From: an uncultured Faecalibacterium sp.
GTDB lineage: Bacteria; Bacillota; Clostridia; Oscillospirales; Ruminococcaceae
Direction: 5' to 3'
Assembly (NCBI GenBank): GCA_934518555.1
Contig: CAKSXW010000071.1
Coordinates: 1 to 7,418 of the forward strand
DNA: 7,418 nt
Shown: positions 1 through 6,261 of the stretch, one piece after another
How positions within the stretch are numbered: position 1 is the stretch's first letter
How the letters are laid out: each line of letters starts with the position of its first letter
Program-made: the position numbers and the translations under genes
The notes under the pieces: model-generated
Database searches by the model: none
What the model saw: only the letters and a program-made list of their open reading frames with translations
What the model was told of the DNA's origin: nothing

Positions 1-2073
1 CGCTATATGGAGATCTGGAACCTGGTGTTCAGCCAGTTCGACGCCGACGGCAAGGGCCACTACGAGCGTCTGGCCCGGCCCAACATTGATACCGGCATGG
101 GCCTGGAGCGTCTGGCCTGCGTGATGCAGAACGTGGGCAACCTGTTTGAGGTGGATACCGTGCAGAGCGTGCTGCACCATGTGGAGCACATTGCAGGCAA
201 GACCTACAAGCAGGACCCCAAGACCGATATCTCCATCCGTGTCATCACCGACCACATCCGCAGCTGCACCTTTATGGTGTCTGACGGCATCCTGCCCTCC
301 AACGAGGGCCGTGGCTATGTGCTGCGCCGTCTGCTGCGCCGTGCCGCCCGTCATGGCCGGATGCTGGGCATCGACCACCCCTTCCTGGTGGACCTGGTGG
401 AAACTGTCATCCAGTCCAGCGAGTCTGCTTACCCCGAGCTGCGGGAGCATGACGCCTATATCAAAAAGGTCATTGGCACCGAGGAGGCAAACTTTGCCCG
501 TACCATCGATGCCGGCATGAACATCCTGAACAACATGATCGACGCTCTGGAAAAGGCCCACCAGCACCTGCTGAGCGGCCTGGACGTCTTTAAGCTCAAC
601 GACACCTTCGGCTTCCCCCTGGATCTGACCAAGGAGATCGCTGCAGAGCAGGGCCTGGAGATCGACGAGGACGGCTTCCATGCTGAGATGAAGAAGCAGA
701 AGGAGCGTGCCCGTGCCGAGCGCCTGAAGAAGAACATCTCCGGCTGGAGCGAGGACCTGTTCGGCGGCCTCACCGCCGAGCCCACTGTCTTTACCGGCTA
801 CGACACCCTGATCGACAAGGGCACCGTTGTGGCCCTCAGCGATGAGGAGACCCTCACCGACGCCATTGCCACCGACGAGGAGGCAAAGGACGGCGTGCTG
901 GTGGTGCTGGACAAGACCCCCTTCTACGCTGAGATGGGCGGTCAGGCTGCCGACCACGGCGTGCTGAACGGGGCTGAGTGCAGCCTGCGTGTGCTGGACG
1001 TGAAAAAGACCCCCAGGGGCTACTACGTCCACACCTGCGTGCTGGAAAGCGGCATCGTGAAGGTGGGCGATGTGCTCACCGCCCAGGTGGACAAGGAATA
1101 CCGCATGGCCATTGCCCGGAACCACACCGCTACCCACCTGCTGCAGGCTGCCCTGCGTGAGGTGCTGGGTGACCATGTGCACCAGGCTGGTTCCTACCAG
1201 GATGCCTCCATCACCCACTTCGACTTTACCCACTTCAGTGCTGTGACCCCCGAGGAGCTGGCACGTGTGGAGAAGATCGTCAACGACAAGATCTTTGAGG
1301 GCCTGAACGTTACCGTGAACGAGATGCCCATTGAAGAGGCCAAGAAGCTGGGCGCTATGGCTCTGTTTGGCGAGAAGTACGGCAAGGTGGTCCGTGTGGT
1401 GGACATCGAGGGCTGGTCCACCGAGTTCTGCGGCGGCACCCATGTCAAGAACACCGCTCAGATCGGCTGCTTCAAGATCGTGAGCGAGGCTTCTGTGGCT
1501 GCCGGCATCCGCCGCATCGAGGCTGTCACCGGCAAGAACCTGCTGCTGCGTGCAAACCTGCAGGAGGCTATGCTGCACACCGTGGCAAATACCCTGAAGG
1601 CCAACAACGTCACCGCACTGCCCGTGCGTGCCGAGGCTGTGATGGCTGAGAACAAGGCCATGAGCCGGGAGCTGGAGGAGCTGAAGGCTAAGATCGCCGC
1701 CTCCAAGGTGGACAGCCTGTTCAACAACGCTGAGGACGCCGACGGCGTGAAGATCGCCTCTGCATACTTTACCGGTACCACTGGCGACACCCTCCGTGGT
1801 ATGTGCGACAGCATCCGTGACAAGGCCGTGAACCCTGTGGTGGCTGTGCTGGTGGGCAAGGCCGAGGACAAGATCACCATGGCTGTCACCGTCAACAAGC
1901 TGGCACAGGAAAAGGGCCTGAAGGCCGGTGTGCTGGTAAAGGAGCTGGCTGCTATCGCCGGCGGCAAGGGCGGCGGCAAGCCGGACTTTGCCATGGCTGG
2001 CCTGAAGGACGAGACCAAGATCGACGAGGCACTGGCTGCTGTGGGTGCCATCGTCAAGAAGGCTCTGGGCTAA
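1..2073 (+). CDS. alaS: Alanyl-tRNA synthetase, 5'-truncated by the window edge
   Basis: Cytoplasmic class II aminoacyl-tRNA synthetase that attaches alanine to tRNA-Ala and hydrolyses mischarged Ser/Gly-tRNA-Ala. The frame is open from base 1, so the first in-window ATG (7) is internal. About 690 residues are present; compared with the usual ~875, roughly 190 N-terminal residues (motifs 1 and 2 of the active site) lie to the left. Counting from base 1, class II motif 3 (GMGLER) is at residues 32-37, followed by the tRNA-recognition helical region with DHIRS and RGYVLRRLLRRA. The editing domain has the zinc ligands H375/H379 (HTATH) and C477/H481 (CGGTH). A charged coiled-coil linker follows (about 540-575), then the C-Ala/DHHA1 domain with a glycine-rich GGKGGGKPDF segment near the end. 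Codon choice is strongly biased (CTG, GGC, AAG), as expected for high expression. All visible key residues are intact. Any upstream regulator, such as a T-box, would be outside the window. Confidence 0.98.
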   Translation, partial: RYMEIWNLVFSQFDADGKGHYERLARPNIDTGMGLERLACVMQNVGNLFEVDTVQSVLHHVEHIAGKTYKQDPKTDISIRVITDHIRSCTFMVSDGILPSNEGRGYVLRRLLRRAARHGRMLGIDHPFLVDLVETVIQSSESAYPELREHDAYIKKVIGTEEANFARTIDAGMNILNNMIDALEKAHQHLLSGLDVFKLNDTFGFPLDLTKEIAAEQGLEIDEDGFHAEMKKQKERARAERLKKNISGWSEDLFGGLTAEPTVFTGYDTLIDKGTVVALSDEETLTDAIATDEEAKDGVLVVLDKTPFYAEMGGQAADHGVLNGAECSLRVLDVKKTPRGYYVHTCVLESGIVKVGDVLTAQVDKEYRMAIARNHTATHLLQAALREVLGDHVHQAGSYQDASITHFDFTHFSAVTPEELARVEKIVNDKIFEGLNVTVNEMPIEEAKKLGAMALFGEKYGKVVRVVDIEGWSTEFCGGTHVKNTAQIGCFKIVSEASVAAGIRRIEAVTGKNLLLRANLQEAMLHTVANTLKANNVTALPVRAEAVMAENKAMSRELEELKAKIAASKVDSLFNNAEDADGVKIASAYFTGTTGDTLRGMCDSIRDKAVNPVVAVLVGKAEDKITMAVTVNKLAQEKGLKAGVLVKELAAIAGGKGGGKPDFAMAGLKDETKIDEALAAVGAIVKKALG

Positions 2074-2086
2074 AAAATAAAACGGG

Positions 2087-2134
2087 CTGGCCCTCTCAAG
2101 GCTCACGCCGTGAGGGAGAGGGCCAGAACGTTTA
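2087..2134 (+). terminator. Long hairpin after alaS, probable terminator or palindromic repeat
   Basis: A perfect 11-bp GC-rich stem pairs 2087-2097 (CTGGCCCTCTC) with 2116-2126. Inside it a second 5-bp stem pairs 2102-2106 (CTCAC) with 2110-2114 (GTGAG) around a 3-base loop. It starts 13 bases after the alaS stop codon. The following tract is only weakly T-rich (AACGTTTATG), so termination may be partial and read-through into the HIT gene is possible; no convincing promoter is visible between the two genes. The pyrimidine-rich left arm and purine-rich right arm also resemble dispersed palindromic repeats that I associate with Faecalibacterium-like genomes. That resemblance is from memory and was not tested. 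Confidence 0.6.
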
Positions 2135-2143
2135 TGTAGAAGC

Positions 2144-2152
2144 AGGAAGGAG
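2144..2152 (+). promoter_or_regulatory. Shine-Dalgarno site that fixes the HIT gene start
   Basis: AGGAAGGAG lies 8 bases before ATG 2161, the ideal spacing. An in-frame GTG at 2152 would overlap the site itself and is therefore not a credible start. Confidence 0.85.
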
Positions 2153-2160
2153 TGTTCCCC

Positions 2161-2493
2161 ATGGAAGATTGTCTGTTTTGCATGATCGCAGAGGGCAAGA
2201 TCCCCTCCAAAAAGCTGTATGAGGATGAGCAGGTGGTGGCGTTTTACGACATCAACCCCCAGGCCAAGGTGCACTTTTTGGTGGTGCCCAAAAAGCACAT
2301 TGCTTCTGCCGCTATGCTGACGGAGGAGGATGGTGCCCTGCTGGGCCACATCTTTGCCGTTATCGCAAAGCTGGCCAAGGAGCAGGGGCTGGAAAATGGC
2401 TACCGCATCATCTCCAATGTGGGTGAGGATGCCGGCCAGACCGTGAAGCATCTGCATTTCCATGTTCTGGGCGGCGAAAAACTGCCTGTCTGA
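2161..2493 (+). CDS. HIT-family (HinT-like) nucleotide-binding hydrolase
   Basis: A 110-residue histidine-triad protein, the normal length for the HinT branch. Family members hydrolyse purine nucleoside phosphoramidates and related AMP conjugates in the cytoplasm; the natural substrate in bacteria is often unclear. The HIT motif H97-L-H99-F-H101-V is intact, with H99 the expected nucleophile. It is preceded by the conserved N86...AGQ-V segment. C4 and C7 (CLFC) with H46 and H97 match the zinc site found in many HinT proteins. DINPQAKVHFLVVPKKH (30-46) is the conserved core strand region. The start at 2161 is chosen by its Shine-Dalgarno site. It follows alaS after a hairpin and precedes a phosphoribosyltransferase by 27 bases, so the two probably share a transcript and both handle nucleotides. 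The family call is secure; the substrate is not known. Confidence 0.95.
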   Translation: MEDCLFCMIAEGKIPSKKLYEDEQVVAFYDINPQAKVHFLVVPKKHIASAAMLTEEDGALLGHIFAVIAKLAKEQGLENGYRIISNVGEDAGQTVKHLHFHVLGGEKLPV

Positions 2494-2502
2494 TTCCGAT
2501 AC

Positions 2503-2511
2503 GAAAGGGAG
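2503..2511 (+). promoter_or_regulatory. Shine-Dalgarno site for the phosphoribosyltransferase
   Basis: GAAAGGGAG ends 9 bases before ATG 2521. An in-frame TTG at 2515 would leave only 3 bases of spacing, so ATG 2521 is the better start. Confidence 0.8.
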
Positions 2512-2520
2512 ATTTTGATT

Positions 2521-3060
2521 ATGGCTGAGACTTATACCCTGCACGTTGCAGGCCTGACCCGTGAGTTGACCATCTGCAAGGTCAACGATCACATGGATAT
2601 TGCCGCTTTCATCATGCTGGGCGACGCCGAGCTCACTGTGGCTGCTGCCGCCGAGCTGCTGAAGAAGTGCCCGGAGTTTGATATCCTGCTCACCGCCGAG
2701 GCCAAGGGCATCCCCCTGGCCCACGAGATGAGCCGTCAGAGCGGCAAGCCCTACGTCTGCGCTCGTAAGGGTGTCAAGCTCTATATGTCCGACCCTGTGG
2801 TGGTGGAGGATCAGTCCATTACCACTGCCGGTAAGCAGAAGCTGGTCATCGACCGCAAGGAGCTGGATAAGATGAGCGGCAAACGGGTGCTGGTGGTGGA
2901 CGACGTGATCTCCACCGGTGGCTCCCTGAAGGCCCTGGACGACCTGGCAGAACAGACCCAGTGCACCATCGTGGGCCAGGCTGCTGTTCTGGCCGAGGGC
3001 GATGCTTCTGAGCGCAAGGACATTATCTTCCTGGAGCCGCTGCCCCTGTTCTTCCACTGA
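2521..3060 (+). CDS. Purine-type phosphoribosyltransferase (APRT-like)
   Basis: A 179-residue type I phosphoribosyltransferase. The PRPP-binding loop is clear: VLVVDDVISTGGS at residues 123-135, with the acidic pair D127/D128. Upstream, EAKGIPLAHE (60-69) is the substrate/pyrophosphate-side loop seen in APRT-like enzymes, followed by a conserved ARKGVKLYM stretch and a flexible-loop segment with SITT. Family enzymes transfer ribose 5-phosphate from PRPP to a base, usually a purine, giving the nucleotide by salvage in the cytoplasm. It is not a close match to classical APRT or to B. subtilis Xpt as I remember them, and seems to belong to a clostridial subgroup often labelled simply phosphoribosyltransferase. 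The base accepted (adenine, hypoxanthine, guanine or other) cannot be read from the sequence. Codon use is strongly biased like alaS, suggesting high expression. comEC starts only 6 bases after its stop. Confidence 0.88.
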   Translation: MAETYTLHVAGLTRELTICKVNDHMDIAAFIMLGDAELTVAAAAELLKKCPEFDILLTAEAKGIPLAHEMSRQSGKPYVCARKGVKLYMSDPVVVEDQSITTAGKQKLVIDRKELDKMSGKRVLVVDDVISTGGSLKALDDLAEQTQCTIVGQAAVLAEGDASERKDIIFLEPLPLFFH

Positions 3061-3066
3061 TTTGCC

Positions 3067-5214
3067 ATGAGACGCCCACTCTGCGTATTTTGCGCCGGGA
3101 TGTTGGGTGTTGAGCTTTTGTGCGCTTTTTTGCCGCAAACGGGATGTTTTATGCCGTTTGCGGCATTTTTTGTTTGCCTTCTGCTGGTGCTCTGCCTGCT
3201 GCCCGGCACCCGGAAGCCGGCTTTCTGCCTCTTGCTGGGGGCAGCGGCAGGCATGGGAGCGGTGCTCGCCACCCGGGACCGCTTGGACCGCACCCGGGCT
3301 ATGTATGCCGGGCGGCCTCTGGTGCTTACTGCCCAGGTGGAGCAGGTGCAGGAGTCCTATTGCCCCGGGGTGGTGGATGCGGTGCTGTATGTGGAAGAAG
3401 TAAACGGCACCCCGGCCCGGTTCCGGGTGTCCTGCACTGCCCTCCCTGCCTGTGAGGCCGGGCAGCTGGTCCAGGGACGGTTCGTGCTGTCGGCTCCGGC
3501 CCGGCGGCAGCAGCTGGAATTGTATACCGACGGCATCGCCCTGACGGCAGAGCTGGAGGGCCAGGAGCGGTCGCTCAGGGTCCTGGGGGAGAGCACCAGC
3601 TTCCGGGCCCGGACCCACAGATTGCAGCAGCGGCTCAGCAGTTCCCTGCGCCGCCGGATGGAGGGCTCTGCCGGAGGGGTGCTGGCTGCCATGGTAGTAG
3701 GGGACCGAGAGCATTTGTCCCCGGCTTTGCGGAGTGCCTGCCGAGGTGCCGGGCTTTCCCATGTGCTGGTGGTCAGCGGAATGCACGTTTCGGTGCTTTG
3801 CGGTGAGATCTTCAGCTCCCTGCTGCCCTATGGGTGGGAGCTGAGCTACCGCCGCCGGAAACGCCGGGCGGTGTTCCGAGGCCTGCTGGCCCTGGTGCTG
3901 GTAGGGGTCACGGGGTTTACCCCTTCGGTGCGCCGGGCGGCGGTGTCGGTGTGGGTCAGTGCCCTGGGCGTGTGGGTCTATGGAGCTCCGGACGCCCTGA
4001 CCTCCCTGGCGGCAGCAGGCATCCTGATGACCGCAGGCAACAGCTATGCAGTGTGTGACATCGGGTTTGAACTCTCCTTTGCGGCGGTGCTGGGGACCCT
4101 GGCCGGAGCTGCGTGGTTCCGGCGGACCAGGCAGGCCTGTGCAAAAAAGGAGACTGCCCGGGGCAAAGCAAAGCGATGGACCGCAGACCGGGGGTGGGCC
4201 CTGTGGGAGGCGGTGTGCATCTCCGCCTGTGCCTCGGCGGCGGCCTTTCCGGTGCTGGTGCTCCGGGGCCTCAGCGTCAGTCTCTATGCCGTGGTGTCCG
4301 GGGTGGTGGTGCTGTGGATGATCCAGCCCCTGCTGCTGTTGGGGCTGGGGGCCGCCTTTGCCGGGCTGATCCCGGCGCTGGAACCGGTATACGGGGCCCT
4401 TTCCTGGGCTGCGGCCTTCCTGGCAGGGCTGCTGAACCGCTGGGCGGTGTGGATCGCCGCAAAGCCCGGGGCAGGGCTCTACTTCGATACGGCCTATGCT
4501 GGGCTGGCGGCGTTGGCGCTGCTGGGCCTTTTGTGGCTGGCCTACCACTGGAAGGTCCGCTGGCAGGTGGCAGTGCCCTGCCTCCTGGTGGCGGCAGGGG
4601 TGTCTCTGGGGCTGGGCAATGCCCTGAGCCGGGATGTGGTGCACCTGGACCTGGTGGGCAGTGTCAACAGCCCGGCAGTGGTGCTGACCCAAAACCAGAC
4701 GGCTGTGGTGCTGTTCCGGGGTGGGGCCTCCACCCAAAGGGCGGTGGAAAACCAGCTGGCCCGGCGAGGGGTGACCACGGTGGAACTGCTGGTGGACCTT
4801 CGGACAGACCCCCAGACCCCTTGCAGCCTGCCAGCTCGGCAGGGCTGCCGGATGGTGGTGCTGCCTGCTGGGACCACTCGGACCTGGCAGTGCACGGCGG
4901 CCCGGGTGGAACTGCTGCGGACCTCTGGGGGCGGCCTTGCCCGGCTCACCATTGGCAACCGACAGCTGGTGACCCTCAGCGGCACCGTGGAGCTGGCCCG
5001 GCCCCTGAGGGTTCAATGGCTGCTGGCCTCCCCTGCAAGGCCCCAGGGGGTGCAGTATCAGCGGCTGCTGACCCTGGGCCGATACGACTGGATGGCCCCC
5101 GATGGGCCGGAGCCTGCTGCCTCCCTGGCTCTGCGCCGGGGCGGCGGATGGAATACCGGGGAACGCTTTGCATTCGGGGCCGGATGTGGTACAATACATA
5201 CTGCAAACAACTGA
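3067..5214 (+). CDS. comEC: ComEC/Rec2-family DNA-uptake channel with degenerate C-terminal domain
   Basis: A 715-residue polytopic membrane protein. ComEC forms the inner-membrane channel for single-stranded DNA during transformation. The N-terminus MRRPL with three hydrophobic segments (about 4-20, 27-46, 51-67) is typical and supports the ATG at 3067, although no Shine-Dalgarno site precedes it; translation is probably coupled to the phosphoribosyltransferase stop 6 bases upstream. Residues ~83-165 form the soluble OB-like DUF4131 region. The Competence domain (~200-490) carries G229-LSHVLVVSGMHV, TGFTPSVRRA (282-291) and DIGFELSF (331-338), all family hallmarks. Residues ~524-715 occupy the metallo-beta-lactamase-like position, but the expected DVGQGDS is LVGSVNS (529-535) and no HxDxDH motif exists, so this part looks catalytically dead. 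Codon use shifts toward GGG and CGG compared with alaS, suggesting low expression. A terminator-like hairpin lies within codons 22-37. The family call is firm; competence itself is unproven. Confidence 0.95.
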   Translation: MRRPLCVFCAGMLGVELLCAFLPQTGCFMPFAAFFVCLLLVLCLLPGTRKPAFCLLLGAAAGMGAVLATRDRLDRTRAMYAGRPLVLTAQVEQVQESYCPGVVDAVLYVEEVNGTPARFRVSCTALPACEAGQLVQGRFVLSAPARRQQLELYTDGIALTAELEGQERSLRVLGESTSFRARTHRLQQRLSSSLRRRMEGSAGGVLAAMVVGDREHLSPALRSACRGAGLSHVLVVSGMHVSVLCGEIFSSLLPYGWELSYRRRKRRAVFRGLLALVLVGVTGFTPSVRRAAVSVWVSALGVWVYGAPDALTSLAAAGILMTAGNSYAVCDIGFELSFAAVLGTLAGAAWFRRTRQACAKKETARGKAKRWTADRGWALWEAVCISACASAAAFPVLVLRGLSVSLYAVVSGVVVLWMIQPLLLLGLGAAFAGLIPALEPVYGALSWAAAFLAGLLNRWAVWIAAKPGAGLYFDTAYAGLAALALLGLLWLAYHWKVRWQVAVPCLLVAAGVSLGLGNALSRDVVHLDLVGSVNSPAVVLTQNQTAVVLFRGGASTQRAVENQLARRGVTTVELLVDLRTDPQTPCSLPARQGCRMVVLPAGTTRTWQCTAARVELLRTSGGGLARLTIGNRQLVTLSGTVELARPLRVQWLLASPARPQGVQYQRLLTLGRYDWMAPDGPEPAASLALRRGGGWNTGERFAFGAGCGTIHTANN
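3131..3175 (+). terminator. Intrinsic-terminator-like hairpin inside the start of comEC
   Basis: A perfect 12-bp stem pairs TGCCGCAAACGG (3131-3142) with 3154-3165 around an 11-base loop, followed directly by six T (3166-3171) and then GTTT. It has every property of a plus-strand intrinsic terminator but lies 64-108 bases inside the comEC reading frame. A competing 6-bp hairpin, ATGCCG (3151-3156) with CGGCAT (3161-3166) and a 4-base loop, shares the right arm. A further 6-base upstream match (3089-3094 with 3134-3139) could occupy the left arm. It may end the upstream transcript or act as an attenuator that is suppressed when ribosomes translate comEC. The structure is seen; its function is inferred. 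Confidence 0.7.
5167..5195 (+). promoter_or_regulatory. Candidate extended -10 sigma-A promoter for holA
   Basis: Inside the last codons of comEC there is TGG-TACAAT, an extended -10 element with the hexamer at 5190-5195 (5 of 6 to TATAAT) and TG at 5187-5188. A weak -35 (TTTGCA at 5167-5172, 17-base spacer, or TTGCAT at 5168-5173, 16-base spacer) lies upstream. Transcription would start near 5202, leaving a leader of about 30 bases before the holA ATG. The local AT-rich patch stands out in GC-rich DNA. This is a prediction only. Confidence 0.5.
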
Positions 5215-5217
5215 CAG

Positions 5218-5225
5218 AAAGGGGG
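5218..5225 (+). promoter_or_regulatory. Shine-Dalgarno site for holA
   Basis: AAAGGGGG ends 7 bases before ATG 5233 and lies just after the comEC stop, supporting that start and independent initiation. Confidence 0.75.
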
Positions 5226-5232
5226 CCGCTGC

Positions 5233-6261
5233 ATGGCCACTGAAACAAAGCTCCGGCAGCTGGCTGACAAGGGCTGCCCGGTCTACTATTTCTACTCCAG
5301 CGAGCGGTATCTGGTACGGCAGGCAGTGTCGGCAGCGGTGAAGGTCCTGTCCGCAGACAGTGACGAGGACGCCACGGTGCTGGATGGGGCCGCCCCGGAG
5401 ATCGAGCAGCTCATTATGGCAGCAGGCACCATCTCCTTTTTTGGCACACGCCGGGTGGTGGTGCTGCCGGAGCTGGACCCGGCCGCCTACAGCACCAAGG
5501 ACCTGGAGGAGCTGTGCAGCACCCTGGCCAGCCTGGAAAATGCGGTGGTGGTGCTGGGCAGCGTGTTCGCCCTGGACCGCAGCAAGCTGAAGCTGGGCAA
5601 GCAAGCCCAAAAGCTGCTGGCCCAGTGCAAGAGCCTGGGCTATGCCGAGGAGCTGGCCAAGCCTAAGCCCTTTGAGCTGAAAAATATGATGATCCAACGG
5701 GCCCAGGAGCAGGGCACGGCTCTGCCGGAGGGCGCAGCCACGGCCCTGCTGGAACGCTGCGGGGAGGACCCCTTTTTGCTGGAAAACGAGGTGGATAAGC
5801 TCTGTGCACTTTCGGGCTACCAGACCGTTACGGCGGCTATGGTGGCAGAGATGAGCACCGTGAGCCTGGAGGCAGACGTGTTTGAGATGATCCGGATGAT
5901 CACCGCCAAAAACGCCACCGGGGCCTGCAAAAAGCTCCAGACCCTGCTGCGGCTGCAGCAGGAGCCCATTGCCATTACAGCCGCCATGATCGGCAGCTAT
6001 GTGGACCTGTACCGGGTAAAGCTGGGGGCCTCCAAGCGCAAAAATTACAGTGCTGTGCACAAAGACTTTGGGTATAAGGGCAGCGACTACCGCCTGAAGC
6101 GGTCGGCAGACACCGCCGCCCACTATACCCTGAACCAGCTGGAGGCCTGCCTACAGGTGCTGCTGGAGCTGGACCAGAGCCTGAAAAGCCAGCCCACCAG
6201 TGCCCAGACACTGCTGGAAATGACGCTGTGCCGGTTGGCCGCAGCAGGGAGTGGACGATGA
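5233..6261 (+). CDS. holA: DNA polymerase III subunit delta
   Basis: A 342-residue protein of normal family length. Delta is the clamp-loader subunit that opens the beta sliding clamp at the replication fork. The N-terminal AAA+-like fold starts with YYFYSSERYLVRQ (18-30), the delta version of the strand and loop where active clamp-loader ATPases have a Walker A; its absence is normal because delta does not hydrolyse ATP. FFGTRRVVVLPEL (69-81) is the conserved segment with the hydrophobic strand typical of HolA. The middle region holds the GEDPFLLENEVDKL lid-type sequence. The C-terminal helical collar region (about 213-340) contains VSLEADVFEMIRMI and the following helix pairs. It sits 18 bases after comEC, a pairing common in Firmicutes, but the rpsT gene that often follows is not here. 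Its stop overlaps the next start (ATGA at 6258-6261), implying coupling. Confidence 0.95.
   Translation: MATETKLRQLADKGCPVYYFYSSERYLVRQAVSAAVKVLSADSDEDATVLDGAAPEIEQLIMAAGTISFFGTRRVVVLPELDPAAYSTKDLEELCSTLASLENAVVVLGSVFALDRSKLKLGKQAQKLLAQCKSLGYAEELAKPKPFELKNMMIQRAQEQGTALPEGAATALLERCGEDPFLLENEVDKLCALSGYQTVTAAMVAEMSTVSLEADVFEMIRMITAKNATGACKKLQTLLRLQQEPIAITAAMIGSYVDLYRVKLGASKRKNYSAVHKDFGYKGSDYRLKRSADTAAHYTLNQLEACLQVLLELDQSLKSQPTSAQTLLEMTLCRLAAAGSGR
6246..6251 (+). promoter_or_regulatory. Shine-Dalgarno site for the Toprim gene
   Basis: AGGGAG inside the holA tail lies 6 bases before ATG 6258 and 9 before ATG 6261. It supports a start at one of these adjacent codons, rather than the upstream in-frame GTG at 6228 or the ATG at 6273. 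Confidence 0.6.

Noticed and set aside
1458..2057. A 199-codon minus-strand open frame opposite alaS
   Set aside because: It is a low-complexity Ser/Ala/Thr antisense shadow of the codon-biased alaS.
2127..2150. A promoter between the alaS hairpin and the HIT gene
   Set aside because: TTTATG is a poor -10 and no -35 lies at proper distance, so the evidence is too weak to call.
2152..2160. GTG start for the HIT protein
   Set aside because: The codon overlaps the Shine-Dalgarno site, and ATG 2161 has the right spacing and gives the usual family N-terminus.
3100..3189. Downstream comEC starts (ATG 3100, ATG 3151, GTG 3187) that would place the terminator near or before the gene
   Set aside because: None has a Shine-Dalgarno site, and they would remove the conserved MRRPL membrane N-terminus. 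They are kept only as an alternative explanation for the embedded hairpin.
4113..5243. A 376-codon open frame on the plus strand overlapping comEC
   Set aside because: It is a Gly/Pro/Ala-rich shadow of the GC-rich comEC frame, with no recognisable motif and no Shine-Dalgarno site, while comEC carries clear family motifs throughout.
5284..5322. Missing Walker A in HolA as a sign of inactivation
   Set aside because: The delta subunit normally lacks a functional ATP site, so this is expected for the family.
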